Source of the DNA: Allofournierella_A excrementavium
Lineage (GTDB): Bacteria > Bacillota > Clostridia > Oscillospirales > Ruminococcaceae
Reading direction: 5' to 3'
NCBI GenBank assembly: GCA_019120375.1
Contig: DWVE01000039.1
Coordinates: 1-64,000 of the forward strand
DNA: 64,000 nt
Below the pieces are notes generated by a model. It made no database searches. It saw only the letters and a list, made by a program, of their open reading frames with translations, and had not been told where the DNA came from. Both the position numbers and the translations under genes were made by a program. Every line of letters begins with the position of its first letter. Position 1 is the first letter of the stretch. Of this stretch, positions 24,310-32,274 are shown piece after piece.

Positions 24310-24396
24310 TGGTGCCGCTGACCGGGATCGAACCGGTACGGTGTTGCCACCGAGGGATTTTAAGTCCCTTGCGTCTGCCAGTTCCGCCACAGCGGC
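24310..24396 (-). tRNA. tRNA-Leu (anticodon UAA)
   Basis: Folds as a class II tRNA: 7-bp acceptor GCCGCTG/CAGCGGC, D arm, anticodon stem AGGGA/TCCCT with loop CTTAAAA, a long variable arm (CGGTGGCAACACCG), TTCGATC T loop, and an encoded CCA end. It reads UUA codons, which are rare in this GC-rich genome. Confidence 0.97.
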
Positions 24397-24415
24397 GCAG
24401 CTAAAAAGCTATTTT

Positions 24416-24444
24416 ATAATACAATACCCACCCGGCAAAGTCAA
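24416..24444 (-). promoter_or_regulatory. tRNA-Leu promoter
   Basis: TTGACT (24439-24444), 17-nt spacer, TATTAT (24416-24421). Confidence 0.7.
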
Positions 24445-24460
24445 CACGAGGGGTGGGAAA

Positions 24461-24489
24461 TTGTATTTTTGCCGCTGATGCCTTATAAT
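24461..24489 (+). promoter_or_regulatory. Promoter of the DUF6311-RluA pair
   Basis: TTGTAT (24461-24466), 17-nt spacer, TATAAT (24484-24489). An 8-bp GC hairpin (about 24500-24523) follows in the leader. Confidence 0.65.
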
Positions 24490-24540
24490 AATGAAAACAC
24501 GCCGCCCGCTCAATGCCGGGCGGCCATAACGGAGGCTGCA

Positions 24541-26589
24541 ATGACCCCGAACAACAAGCGTAACATTCGCCTTTTTCTGCTGGGGGCCCTGTTGGGGCTC
24601 GCGGCCTTTCTGTGTTTATACGGCGTTTCGGCGCTGGACGTGACCAATGATGCGTTTTTGCGCGGCGGTTACATCGAGCAGGACGTGCAGCAGCATTACG
24701 CCGGCTGGCTGTTTTACCGCCAGTCCCCCATCTCGCTGCCGCTGTGCGAAACGGACCACCTGAACTGGCCCGACGGTACCAGTATCGCCTTCACCGATTC
24801 CATTCCGCTTTTCGCAGCCTTTTTCCGGCTGCTGAGCCCGCTGCTGCCTGAGACGTTCCAGTACTTCGGGCTTTACACCGCGCTGTGCTTTGCGCTGCAG
24901 GGCGGGTTTGCCGCTCTGTTGGTGGGCCTTTTCACGCGCTCGGACCTTGCCGCGCTGCTGGGCGCTGTGCCCTTTGTGTTCAGCCCCATCCCGCTGGAGC
25001 GGGCGTTCCGCCACACCTCGCTGGCGGCGCACTTTCTCATCCTGGCGGCGCTCTATTACTATGTATCGGGCATGCGGCAAAACCGCTTTGCCTTCAAGGG
25101 GCTTTTTGCCGTCAATGCGCTGGCCATCGCCATCCACCCCTACTTTGTGCCCATGACCTACGCCATCACCTTTGCGCTGGTGGCGGGATATTCCTGGCGC
25201 AACCGCCGGCTTCTGTGTCCCGCCGCTTTTCTGGCGGCGAATCTTGCGGCCACTGCCTGTGTGGGCTGGCTGTTCGGTGTGTTCAGCTCAACGGGTTCCG
25301 GCGCGGGCGGTGCTGGCAACGAATACGGCTATTTTTCCATGAACCTGAATGCCCTCTGGAACCCCACCAGCCGCGGCGTTGTCTGGAGTCTGTTCCTGCC
25401 CGTGCAGAATCAGACGGGCGGCAACTACGACGGTTTCAACTACCTGGGCCTGGGCGTGCTGCTGGGCGCGGCAGTGGTCGCGGTATGGGGCCTCTGGGTG
25501 CTGCGCGCCCGTCTGCTGACGCTTGCGCGCCGGCATGGCTGGCTGCTGTTCGTCTGCGCATGCCTGACCGCCTTTGCGGTGAGCCATGTGGTCACCGCCA
25601 ACGGCGCGACCCTCTTCCGCATTCCCCTGCCACAGGCTTTGGTGGAACTGGCCACCACCCTGCGCAGCAGCGGACGGCTGTTCTGGCCGGTCTATTACCT
25701 CATCATGCTGGCTGCGGTGGCGGGGCTGATGCGGCTGTGTGGCGCGTTGCGCTTCAAACATGCATGCGTCGCGGCCCTGGCCTGTCTGTGCGTTGTTCAG
25801 CTGGTGGATCTGAGTCCGGCGCTGGCCCAGAAGGCCGCCTCCCTGCGGGAATACTCCCCTATCGAGACCGACCTTGTCACCGGCACCACCCCGGCGCTCA
25901 GCATGACCACCGATTTCTTTGAGACAGTGAGTGGGCGTTACGACACTCTCATTGCTCTGGATCCGCTGACGCAGACCGGGATGGAACTGGCCCTTTATGC
26001 CGCTGACGAGGGGATGAACAGCACCGACACTTCGGTGGTGGCCCGTTATGACGAGGCGGCCGCGGAGGCACGCCGCACCGGCTTCATCAACGAGGTGCTC
26101 TCCGGGGAGATGCGCTCTGACTGCCTGTATGTGACCGAGAGGCCCGAGACCTTTTTGCAGCTGGCGGACGCCGCCACAGAACAGGGCGCCTGGTGCGGCG
26201 CTCTCTATGCCCGGGAGGGCGAGGGCGAAGGCGAACCCGCTCTCTATGTGATCGCGCCGGGGTTGGACGGGTACAGCCATGAACTTGCGGTGACTTACAG
26301 CGAAGATTTTCCTCTGCGCATCGCGGACTATTCCGACGACTACTGGTTTGACGGCGTTCTGAGCCTGAATCTGGCCGACATCGGCCGGGAAGCGGACGAA
26401 AACAAAGTAGTGCTGTTTTATGATACGCCCCTTGCCCGCTGCCGCCTGACCCCGGGCGCTGCCATCCTCTGCGAGGGACAGCGCTACCCCATTTTGGATG
26501 TGGACGACAGCGACGAGGGCTGGCTGATGGTGACGCTGGACACAGCGGACGCCCGCCCTCTGGCCGGAAAGGATCTGGTGATTCAATAA
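24541..26589 (+). CDS. DUF6311-like polytopic membrane protein
   Basis: 682 aa. About eleven membrane segments occupy residues 10-450; a soluble extracytoplasmic domain of about 230 residues follows. The first loop contains GGYIEQDVQQHYAGWLFYRQ and NWPDGTSIAFTDSIPL, typical of DUF6311 and of GT-C-fold polyprenol-phosphate sugar transferases. A cell-envelope glycosylation role is therefore plausible but not demonstrated. The ATG at 24541 follows GGAGG; an upstream in-frame start has none. The next gene begins one base after the stop, so the two are coupled. Confidence 0.8.
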   Translation: MTPNNKRNIRLFLLGALLGLAAFLCLYGVSALDVTNDAFLRGGYIEQDVQQHYAGWLFYRQSPISLPLCETDHLNWPDGTSIAFTDSIPLFAAFFRLLSPLLPETFQYFGLYTALCFALQGGFAALLVGLFTRSDLAALLGAVPFVFSPIPLERAFRHTSLAAHFLILAALYYYVSGMRQNRFAFKGLFAVNALAIAIHPYFVPMTYAITFALVAGYSWRNRRLLCPAAFLAANLAATACVGWLFGVFSSTGSGAGGAGNEYGYFSMNLNALWNPTSRGVVWSLFLPVQNQTGGNYDGFNYLGLGVLLGAAVVAVWGLWVLRARLLTLARRHGWLLFVCACLTAFAVSHVVTANGATLFRIPLPQALVELATTLRSSGRLFWPVYYLIMLAAVAGLMRLCGALRFKHACVAALACLCVVQLVDLSPALAQKAASLREYSPIETDLVTGTTPALSMTTDFFETVSGRYDTLIALDPLTQTGMELALYAADEGMNSTDTSVVARYDEAAAEARRTGFINEVLSGEMRSDCLYVTERPETFLQLADAATEQGAWCGALYAREGEGEGEPALYVIAPGLDGYSHELAVTYSEDFPLRIADYSDDYWFDGVLSLNLADIGREADENKVVLFYDTPLARCRLTPGAAILCEGQRYPILDVDDSDEGWLMVTLDTADARPLAGKDLVIQ

Positions 26590-26590
26590 C

Positions 26591-27544
26591 ATGGAAGTGC
26601 TGCGCGTAAACTGCCTTTTGCCCACCCGGCTGGACAAATACCTGATGCAGCAGTACCCGGTGCTGACGCCGGGCCGCCTGAACAAGGCCCTCCGGGAAAA
26701 CAAGATAAAGCTGAACGGAAAAAAGCAGCCCCTCTCCACCCGTGTGCAGGCGGGCGACGAGATAAAACTGTTTCTTTTGCCCGACCAGCTGAACGCCGCG
26801 CCGCCCGCGGAAGGCCCGGCTTTCTTGCGGGCGAAGTACCCCGCCAAAGTTGTATATGAGAATGACCAGCTGCTCATTGCCGACAAACCCGCCGGCCTGC
26901 CGGTGAACGACGAAAACGACCCGGACACCCTCATCCACCGGGTGCAGCTGTATCTCTATAAAAAGGGCGAATACCGCCCCGGCGAGGGCTTTGTCCCGGC
27001 GCTGTGCCACCGGCTTGACACCGGCACCAGCGGCCTTGTGCTGGTGGCCAAGACCGCCCAGGCGCTGGCCGACCTGACCGAGCTCATCCGGGCACGGCGA
27101 CTGAAAAAGGAGTATCTCTGCGTCACCTTCGGGCGGCCGGAACCCCCTGCCGCCACATTGACGGGCTGGCTGAAGAAGGATGCGGCAAAGGGCCGGGTCA
27201 CCGTGGTGGACCGCCCGGCGGCGGACGCAGTGCCCATCGAGACCCGCTACGAAACAATGGCCGTCAGCGGGCGGCTGGCCCTTCTGCGGGTGGAACTCAT
27301 CACCGGGCGCACCCACCAGATACGCGCCCATTTGGCCAGCATCGGCTGCCCCATCCTGGGGGACGGAAAGTATGGTCAGAACGCCGTGAACCGGCAGCTG
27401 CACTTCAAGTATCAGGCGCTGTGTGCCTGGCGGCTCACCTTTCCGGCGGACTGCCCTCCCTCCCTCGCTTCTGTGAACGGAAAATGCTTTACACTTGAAA
27501 AGCCCTGGTACTTCCGCCAGCTGCTGGACGGCGAACTGAAATAA
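26591..27544 (+). CDS. RluA-family pseudouridine synthase
   Basis: 317 aa. N-terminal S4 RNA-binding domain (residues about 10-70), then the RluA catalytic domain with the HRLDTGTSGLVLVAK motif carrying the catalytic aspartate, and GRTHQIRAHLASIGCPILGDGKYG. It isomerises uridines in rRNA or tRNA. The exact target (RluC, RluD or YlyB type) cannot be fixed from sequence. Translation probably depends on coupling to the preceding gene because the local Shine-Dalgarno sequence is distant. Confidence 0.93.
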   Translation: MEVLRVNCLLPTRLDKYLMQQYPVLTPGRLNKALRENKIKLNGKKQPLSTRVQAGDEIKLFLLPDQLNAAPPAEGPAFLRAKYPAKVVYENDQLLIADKPAGLPVNDENDPDTLIHRVQLYLYKKGEYRPGEGFVPALCHRLDTGTSGLVLVAKTAQALADLTELIRARRLKKEYLCVTFGRPEPPAATLTGWLKKDAAKGRVTVVDRPAADAVPIETRYETMAVSGRLALLRVELITGRTHQIRAHLASIGCPILGDGKYGQNAVNRQLHFKYQALCAWRLTFPADCPPSLASVNGKCFTLEKPWYFRQLLDGELK

Positions 27545-27547
27545 AAG

Positions 27548-27592
27548 AACGGACCACGGCGCGGGCATCAGCCCCGCTGCGGTCCGTTTTGT
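27548..27592. terminator. Bidirectional terminator between rluA-like gene and rnmV
   Basis: An extended imperfect stem with AACGGACC/GGTCCGTT arms has TTTTGT on the plus side and TTCTTTTATT on the minus side, serving both convergent genes. Confidence 0.75.
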
Positions 27593-28167
27593 ATTTCGTC
27601 GATCTCTTCCCAGGTATAAAGGCTGTTCAGCACATCGCACAGCGCCTTTTTGGAAAGCCGCGGCGGCAGGCCCAGGTGCTTCAAAAAGGCGTAGCGCTCT
27701 TCCCTGCTGCCGGCGGTGCCGGAAAGGCCCCAGGCGTAAAGGTCGCCGTAGGTGATGACGCGTCCCGCGCGGCGGGCGGTCTCCTGCCCTCCCGCGGACA
27801 AAACCGCCTGCCGAAGCGCCTGCACGTCAAAGCCCTCCACGCCCAGCAGGCCCTCTTTGCCGGGAGCGGCTTTGCGTTTTTCCTTGCCTTCCACTGCGGG
27901 CACATAGGCGTGGCGCACATGTTCCGCCCCCACAAGGTCTGTCACAAAGCGACGGATGCGAAAGCCCGCCGCGTCCGGGTCGGTCAGGACAATGACGCCC
28001 CGCTGACGGCCCAGTTCCTTCAAAAGGCTCTGGGTCTCCTTGTCCTTGAAGATGCCAAAGCCGTCGGTGCACAGGATGAGCGCATCCACTGCGTTGGTAA
28101 GGGCTGCCGCGTCGTAGCGGCCTTCTACCACCAGCACCTGACGGATGCGCGGCCGTTCGCCCGTCAC
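27568..28167 (-). CDS. rnmV: Ribonuclease M5 (TOPRIM)
   Basis: 199 aa. TOPRIM motifs are VVEGRYDAAAL (catalytic glutamate), ILCTDGFGIF and IVLTDPDAAGFRIR (DxD), and a DUF4093-type C-terminus with WGLSGTAGSREER and LGLPPRLSKKALCDVLN. It matures 5S rRNA in Gram-positive bacteria. The start is GTG at 28167, in a GTGA overlap with the holA stop, with GGGAGG 6 nt ahead. The open frame continues upstream inside holA but is not coding there. Its usual neighbour rsmA is absent. Confidence 0.9.
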   Translation of the reverse strand: MTGERPRIRQVLVVEGRYDAAALTNAVDALILCTDGFGIFKDKETQSLLKELGRQRGVIVLTDPDAAGFRIRRFVTDLVGAEHVRHAYVPAVEGKEKRKAAPGKEGLLGVEGFDVQALRQAVLSAGGQETARRAGRVITYGDLYAWGLSGTAGSREERYAFLKHLGLPPRLSKKALCDVLNSLYTWEEIDEIQNGPQRG

Positions 28168-29198
28168 CGGCGGCCTCCCGCCGCCGCAAGGCGGCACAGC
28201 GCCGTTTGCAGCAGCACGTCCGGGGCGGCAGGAGAACCGCCTTTCAGGTTGCCATCCAGTTCGGCCAGCACCTCCAGGCAGGCGGCCAGCTGAGCCAGGG
28301 TGTAGCTGGAGGCGTTCCTTCCGCTGATCTGCAGGCGGGCGGGCTTGCCGGTGTAGCCAAAATCCTTGTAGACCCGGTTGTAGTCCATCTTTTGGGCCTG
28401 GGCCGCCTTGACGCGGTACATATCCACAAAGCTGCTGGCAAGCGCGGCGGTGATGGCGATGGGGTCTGTTTTGAGGCGCAGCAGCACCTCCAGCATTTCG
28501 CAGGCCCGGGCCGCGTTGCGAGAGGTCACACAGCGCACCATGTCGAACACATCCGCCTCCAGGTTGCGGGTACCCATCTCCACCACCAGCGCGGGGGTGA
28601 TCTCGGTGTAGCCGCTGGCGGCGGCCAGCTTGTCCACCTCGTTTTCCAGCAGGAACATGTCCTGGCCGCACCGCTCCAGCATGGCGGCTGCGGCGTTTTC
28701 TGACAGTTCGGTGCCCTGTTCCCGGGCGCGCTGGCGCAAAAGCGCTCGCAGCTGCTGCGGGCCGGGGTGGACCATCTGCGCCGCATAGCCTTCCTTTTCG
28801 CAAAGGGCGATGAGCTTTTTGGCCTGTTTGCCGATCTTGAGCTGGCCGCGTTCCTCGGTGAACACGCTGAACATCACAAACGTGGCATTCTCTGTGCTGG
28901 CCAGCACGTCGCACACTTCTTCCAGGTCCTTTTCCCCGTAGGAGGCAGGCTGCAGGTTCGGCATCGAAACGATGCGCCGTGTGCCGAAAAAGGAGATGGT
29001 GCCCGCGGCCATCACCATCTCTTCCACGCTGGGGGCGGGGCCGTCCAGCACGGTGACTTCTCCGTCGGTGGCGGCGGCCAGTTCCGCCAGGGTCTTTTCG
29101 GCGGCGGTGCGGGCCAGGAAGGGATCGGAGGAATAGAAATAGTAGACCGAAGCGCCTTTTTCCAGCGCCTCACGCCACTGCGTTTTGTTGTAAAGCAT
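28164..29198 (-). CDS. holA: DNA polymerase III delta subunit HolA
   Basis: 344 aa clamp-loader subunit that opens the beta clamp. Features are the N-terminal YYFYSSDPFLARTAAEKTL, GTISFFGTRRIVSMPNLQ, and C-terminal helical AITAALASSFVDMYRVKAAQ. The delta subunit lacks a functional P loop, as here. GGAGG precedes the ATG. It overlaps comEC by 29 nt upstream and rnmV by 4 nt downstream; comEC-holA is a conserved Firmicute order. Confidence 0.93.
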   Translation of the reverse strand: MLYNKTQWREALEKGASVYYFYSSDPFLARTAAEKTLAELAAATDGEVTVLDGPAPSVEEMVMAAGTISFFGTRRIVSMPNLQPASYGEKDLEEVCDVLASTENATFVMFSVFTEERGQLKIGKQAKKLIALCEKEGYAAQMVHPGPQQLRALLRQRAREQGTELSENAAAAMLERCGQDMFLLENEVDKLAAASGYTEITPALVVEMGTRNLEADVFDMVRCVTSRNAARACEMLEVLLRLKTDPIAITAALASSFVDMYRVKAAQAQKMDYNRVYKDFGYTGKPARLQISGRNASSYTLAQLAACLEVLAELDGNLKGGSPAAPDVLLQTALCRLAAAGGRR

Positions 29199-31266
29199 AG
29201 CTTCCTCCTTTCAGCGCCACCGCCCGGCCCGGGCGTATCAGCACCCGCGCGCCGCGGGGCGCAAAGTACACATCGCTGCCCTGCAGAGCCTGCCATTCGT
29301 AGGCAGCGCAGACGATCAGCGTCTCAGCCTGCAGGCTGGAAGGTTCCGTGCTTCCGGTCACGGCAATGTCAGCCTTTACCGGCGTGCCGGTATTCGCCGT
29401 CCCGGCGGGCACGGCGATTTTGTATCCGTCCACATCCAGCAATGCCAGACTGCCGCCGCGCAGGCGGATGACTGTTGCCATTATATCACAAACCGAGAGG
29501 GTTTGGGGTTCATTCACCGCAAAATCCTCCACCGAAAGAGTATGTACCGCATCGGGCGCGGCGGAGGATGCGTCAGTGCGCAGGTCTATCACCCATTCTG
29601 CTTGGTCGATGCCTTTGCTTTGAAGATATTCCTGCACCTGCCCGGCGTTGGTCTCGCCGCCGCGGAACACCACGAGAGCGTGCCCGTCCTGCACGGCGGC
29701 AACACAGGGGCTGGCCGCACTGCCAAGGACTGCCAGCTCCACCGTCCCCTGTTCCAGCACCAGTGCCCAGACGACGCCCAAAGCCACCAGCGGAAGTGCG
29801 GTCAGCCATGCAAACCGCCTGAACCCCAATCTCCAAGCGCAAAGCACGGCGCACGCCGATGCGGCAAGCACGATGAGGGAATAGTCCCGGGGCAGCGGCA
29901 GCCGGGCCAGCGGCAGCCCCGCACAGAACGCGGCCACGGCGTTGAGCAGTTTTGCCAAAAGCCCGCCCACCAGCGAAAAGGACCGCGCGGCAAACTCCAG
30001 CCCGGGAATGAAGCCGCACCCACCGGCCAGCATGCCGAACACCACGCAATATCCCGCAAGGGGCAGGGCCAGCAGGTTGGAGAGCACGGTCACGCCGCTC
30101 ACAGAGAGACCACCTATCAACTGTACCGGCAGGGTGAAGAGCGCCGCGAACACCGTGGGCAGCAAAAGAGAAAGCGCTCCTTCCTTCAACCGGCAAAGCG
30201 GCGGCCTTATGTCGTCCGGCTGCTTTGCCTGCATCATTTTCAGCGCTTCGCCCGCAAGCACCACGCCGAGGGCAGCGGCAAAAGACAGCTGAAACGCCAA
30301 ATCGCACACGGCATATGGCCCTTGAAAGCTGATGAGAACAGCCGCAAGGGCCATGGAGGTGAGCGGATCGGCGGAAAGCAGGAACAGACTGCCCAGATGC
30401 AGGATCAGCGCGCCGATGCCTGCCCTGAGCACCGAGGGCGAAAAGCCGGTGAGCCCCATCATGAACAGAACGAGCAGGATGGCCGCCGCTGACCTCAGCC
30501 GCCGGAAGCGGCCGGTGTGGGTCGCAAACACGCCGCACACAAGACTCAGGTGCAGACCTGACACCACCAGCAGATGGGAAATGCCCGCATCCCGGTAGCC
30601 ATCGGTGATTTTGTCGGGCAGACGGCTTTTGTCGCCGCTGGCCATGGCCGCAAGCACCGCCCCTTCATTGGCTGGCAGATAGCGGGCAACGTTCGCGGCG
30701 AACTGCGCCTGGAAGCGGCTCAAGGTATACCGGAAACTATTGCTCTCCCCCACAAGTTCAGGGCTTTCCCGATATTCCGCCTGCAGATACACCCCGTCTG
30801 CCAGACTGGAATAGAAATATTCGTCCTTTTCCAGTGACTCAAGGTCAAGGGACACACGGAACTGCTGCCCTTCCCGGCAGCCGGGAAAGACCGGCACCGA
30901 AACAAGAACGCGCGGCAGGCGTTCTCCTGTTTCGCTGTTTTCCAGCAGTTTGAGCCGGACCCGCATCGTATTCTCGGCAAAACCGGGTTCCGCGCTCACC
31001 ACTTCGGCCAAAACATCCATTTGGCGGCCTGCGAGGGAAAGCGCCGGCCGGGCATGAAGTGTAAAGCCAGCGCACTGTACAATAAATCCTGCCAGGATCG
31101 CCAGCGGCAGCACACGGGCAAGGCCGCGCTTTCCCCTTGCCCAGGCAATGATGCCGCCGCAAACAAAAACTGCCGCAAGCGGCAGAAAAGCCGCCGGCGG
31201 CAGAGTGACAGCAGCCAGCTGAGTGAGAACATATACACCGCCAAAGGCGGCTGCCGGGCGCCGCAT
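29170..31266 (-). CDS. comEC: ComEC/Rec2-family DNA uptake channel with degenerate C-terminal domain
   Basis: 698 aa. N-terminal membrane segments, DUF4131-type OB-like domain (residues about 80-150), then the competence core with HLLVVSGLHLSLV, LRAGIGALILHLG and many membrane segments to about residue 495. The last 196 residues align in outline with the beta-lactamase-like domain of ComEC, but the metal motif HxHxDH is missing; the equivalent strand reads WVIDLRTDAS. Thus the DNA-degrading function proposed for this domain looks lost. ComEC forms the inner-membrane channel for transforming DNA. No other com genes are in the window. Confidence 0.9.
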   Translation of the reverse strand: MRRPAAAFGGVYVLTQLAAVTLPPAAFLPLAAVFVCGGIIAWARGKRGLARVLPLAILAGFIVQCAGFTLHARPALSLAGRQMDVLAEVVSAEPGFAENTMRVRLKLLENSETGERLPRVLVSVPVFPGCREGQQFRVSLDLESLEKDEYFYSSLADGVYLQAEYRESPELVGESNSFRYTLSRFQAQFAANVARYLPANEGAVLAAMASGDKSRLPDKITDGYRDAGISHLLVVSGLHLSLVCGVFATHTGRFRRLRSAAAILLVLFMMGLTGFSPSVLRAGIGALILHLGSLFLLSADPLTSMALAAVLISFQGPYAVCDLAFQLSFAAALGVVLAGEALKMMQAKQPDDIRPPLCRLKEGALSLLLPTVFAALFTLPVQLIGGLSVSGVTVLSNLLALPLAGYCVVFGMLAGGCGFIPGLEFAARSFSLVGGLLAKLLNAVAAFCAGLPLARLPLPRDYSLIVLAASACAVLCAWRLGFRRFAWLTALPLVALGVVWALVLEQGTVELAVLGSAASPCVAAVQDGHALVVFRGGETNAGQVQEYLQSKGIDQAEWVIDLRTDASSAAPDAVHTLSVEDFAVNEPQTLSVCDIMATVIRLRGGSLALLDVDGYKIAVPAGTANTGTPVKADIAVTGSTEPSSLQAETLIVCAAYEWQALQGSDVYFAPRGARVLIRPGRAVALKGGSYALQQNAVA

Positions 31267-31271
31267 GACGA

Positions 31272-31814
31272 TCAGTGCGGGAACAGGGGCAGTTTTTCCA
31301 GATACACGATGTCCGTCCTGTCGGCGGCATCACCCTCCGCGAGAACGGCGGCACGGGCAACAACAGTGCCGGTGCTGCGGGCCACAAGGCCTTCCAGCGC
31401 GTGCAGAGAGCCGCCGGTGCTGATCACGTCGTCCACAATGAGCACCCGCTTGCCGTTCATGGCATCCAGGTCCTTGCGGTCGATGACCAGCTTCTGCTTG
31501 CCGTTGGTGGTGATGGATTCATCTTCCACGATCACCGGCTCACTCATGTAAAGCTTTTCAGCTTTGCGGGCAGGAATGTATAGCTTGCCGCTCTGACGGC
31601 TCATCTCATAAGCCAGGGGGATGCCCTTGGCTTCAGCGGTGACGATCACGTCGAATTCCGGGCAGCGCTTGAGCAGTTCCTCGGCGCAGGCCACGGTGAG
31701 CTCCACGTCGCTGAACATGATGAACGCAGCGATGTCAAGGTGCTCGTTGATGGCGCAGATGGGCAGCTCGCGGGTGAGCCCGGCCACATGCAGCGTATAA
31801 GTTTTTTCAGACAT
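31272..31814 (-). CDS. Adenine phosphoribosyltransferase-like protein
   Basis: 180 aa type I PRTase. The PRPP loop is RVLIVDDVISTGGSL, preceded by a flexible-loop region with DFDVIVTAEAKG-like sequence and followed by a hood. Close in pattern to Apt (salvage of adenine to AMP), although Clostridia carry several Apt-like paralogues of unknown substrate. CAGGAGG precedes the ATG. It is 5 nt upstream of comEC, so the two are cotranscribed. Confidence 0.8.
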   Translation of the reverse strand: MSEKTYTLHVAGLTRELPICAINEHLDIAAFIMFSDVELTVACAEELLKRCPEFDVIVTAEAKGIPLAYEMSRQSGKLYIPARKAEKLYMSEPVIVEDESITTNGKQKLVIDRKDLDAMNGKRVLIVDDVISTGGSLHALEGLVARSTGTVVARAAVLAEGDAADRTDIVYLEKLPLFPH

Positions 31815-31860
31815 TCAAGATCCCTCCTGTATCACATTTGAAGAGGCGAAACACATTTTG

Positions 31861-32202
31861 TCAGCCCGGAGGCCAGGCGAGGCTGCGCTTTGCCAGCACA
31901 TGGAAGTGCAGATGGCGCACGCTCTGACCGCCGTCCTCCCCCACATTGGTGACCACGCGGTAGCCTTTTTCGCACCCAAGCTCGTCGCACAGGCGGGCGA
32001 TGGTGGCGAACACATGGGCCAGCAGAGCGCCGTCCTCCTCCCCCAGCTTTGCGGCGGAGTCGATGTGGGTCTTGGGAATCACCAAAAAGTGGACCGGGGC
32101 CTGGGGGTCGATGTCGTAAAACGCCAGGATCTTATCGTCCTCAAACAGCTTGTTCGAGGGGATCTGACCTGCCGCGATCTTGCAGAACAGACAATCGTCC
32201 AT
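31861..32202 (-). CDS. HIT (HINT-type) nucleotide hydrolase
   Basis: 113 aa histidine-triad protein with zinc-like CLFCKI at the N-terminus and the triad HLHFHVL near the C-terminus, as in HinT purine phosphoramidases. Start at 32202 follows GGAGG by 9 nt; an earlier in-frame start has no such signal. Lies downstream of alaS; HINT enzymes hydrolyse aminoacyl adenylates, so the neighbourhood is suggestive. Confidence 0.92.
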   Translation of the reverse strand: MDDCLFCKIAAGQIPSNKLFEDDKILAFYDIDPQAPVHFLVIPKTHIDSAAKLGEEDGALLAHVFATIARLCDELGCEKGYRVVTNVGEDGGQSVRHLHFHVLAKRSLAWPPG

Positions 32203-32274
32203 CGGTGGGTTCCTCCTTTCCAAGGGTCGGTGCGCCAGACCCTTTGCCCGGCGCACCGCTTTGCAAAAACAATT

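Noticed and set aside
24084..24404. 106-codon plus-strand frame over the uraA leader and tRNA
   Set aside because: Covers a tRNA gene and a terminator on the opposite strand and has no ribosome site.
28168..28914. Upstream extension of the RNase M5 frame
   Set aside because: Lies inside holA in another frame; the GTGA junction and Shine-Dalgarno sequence place the true start at 28167.
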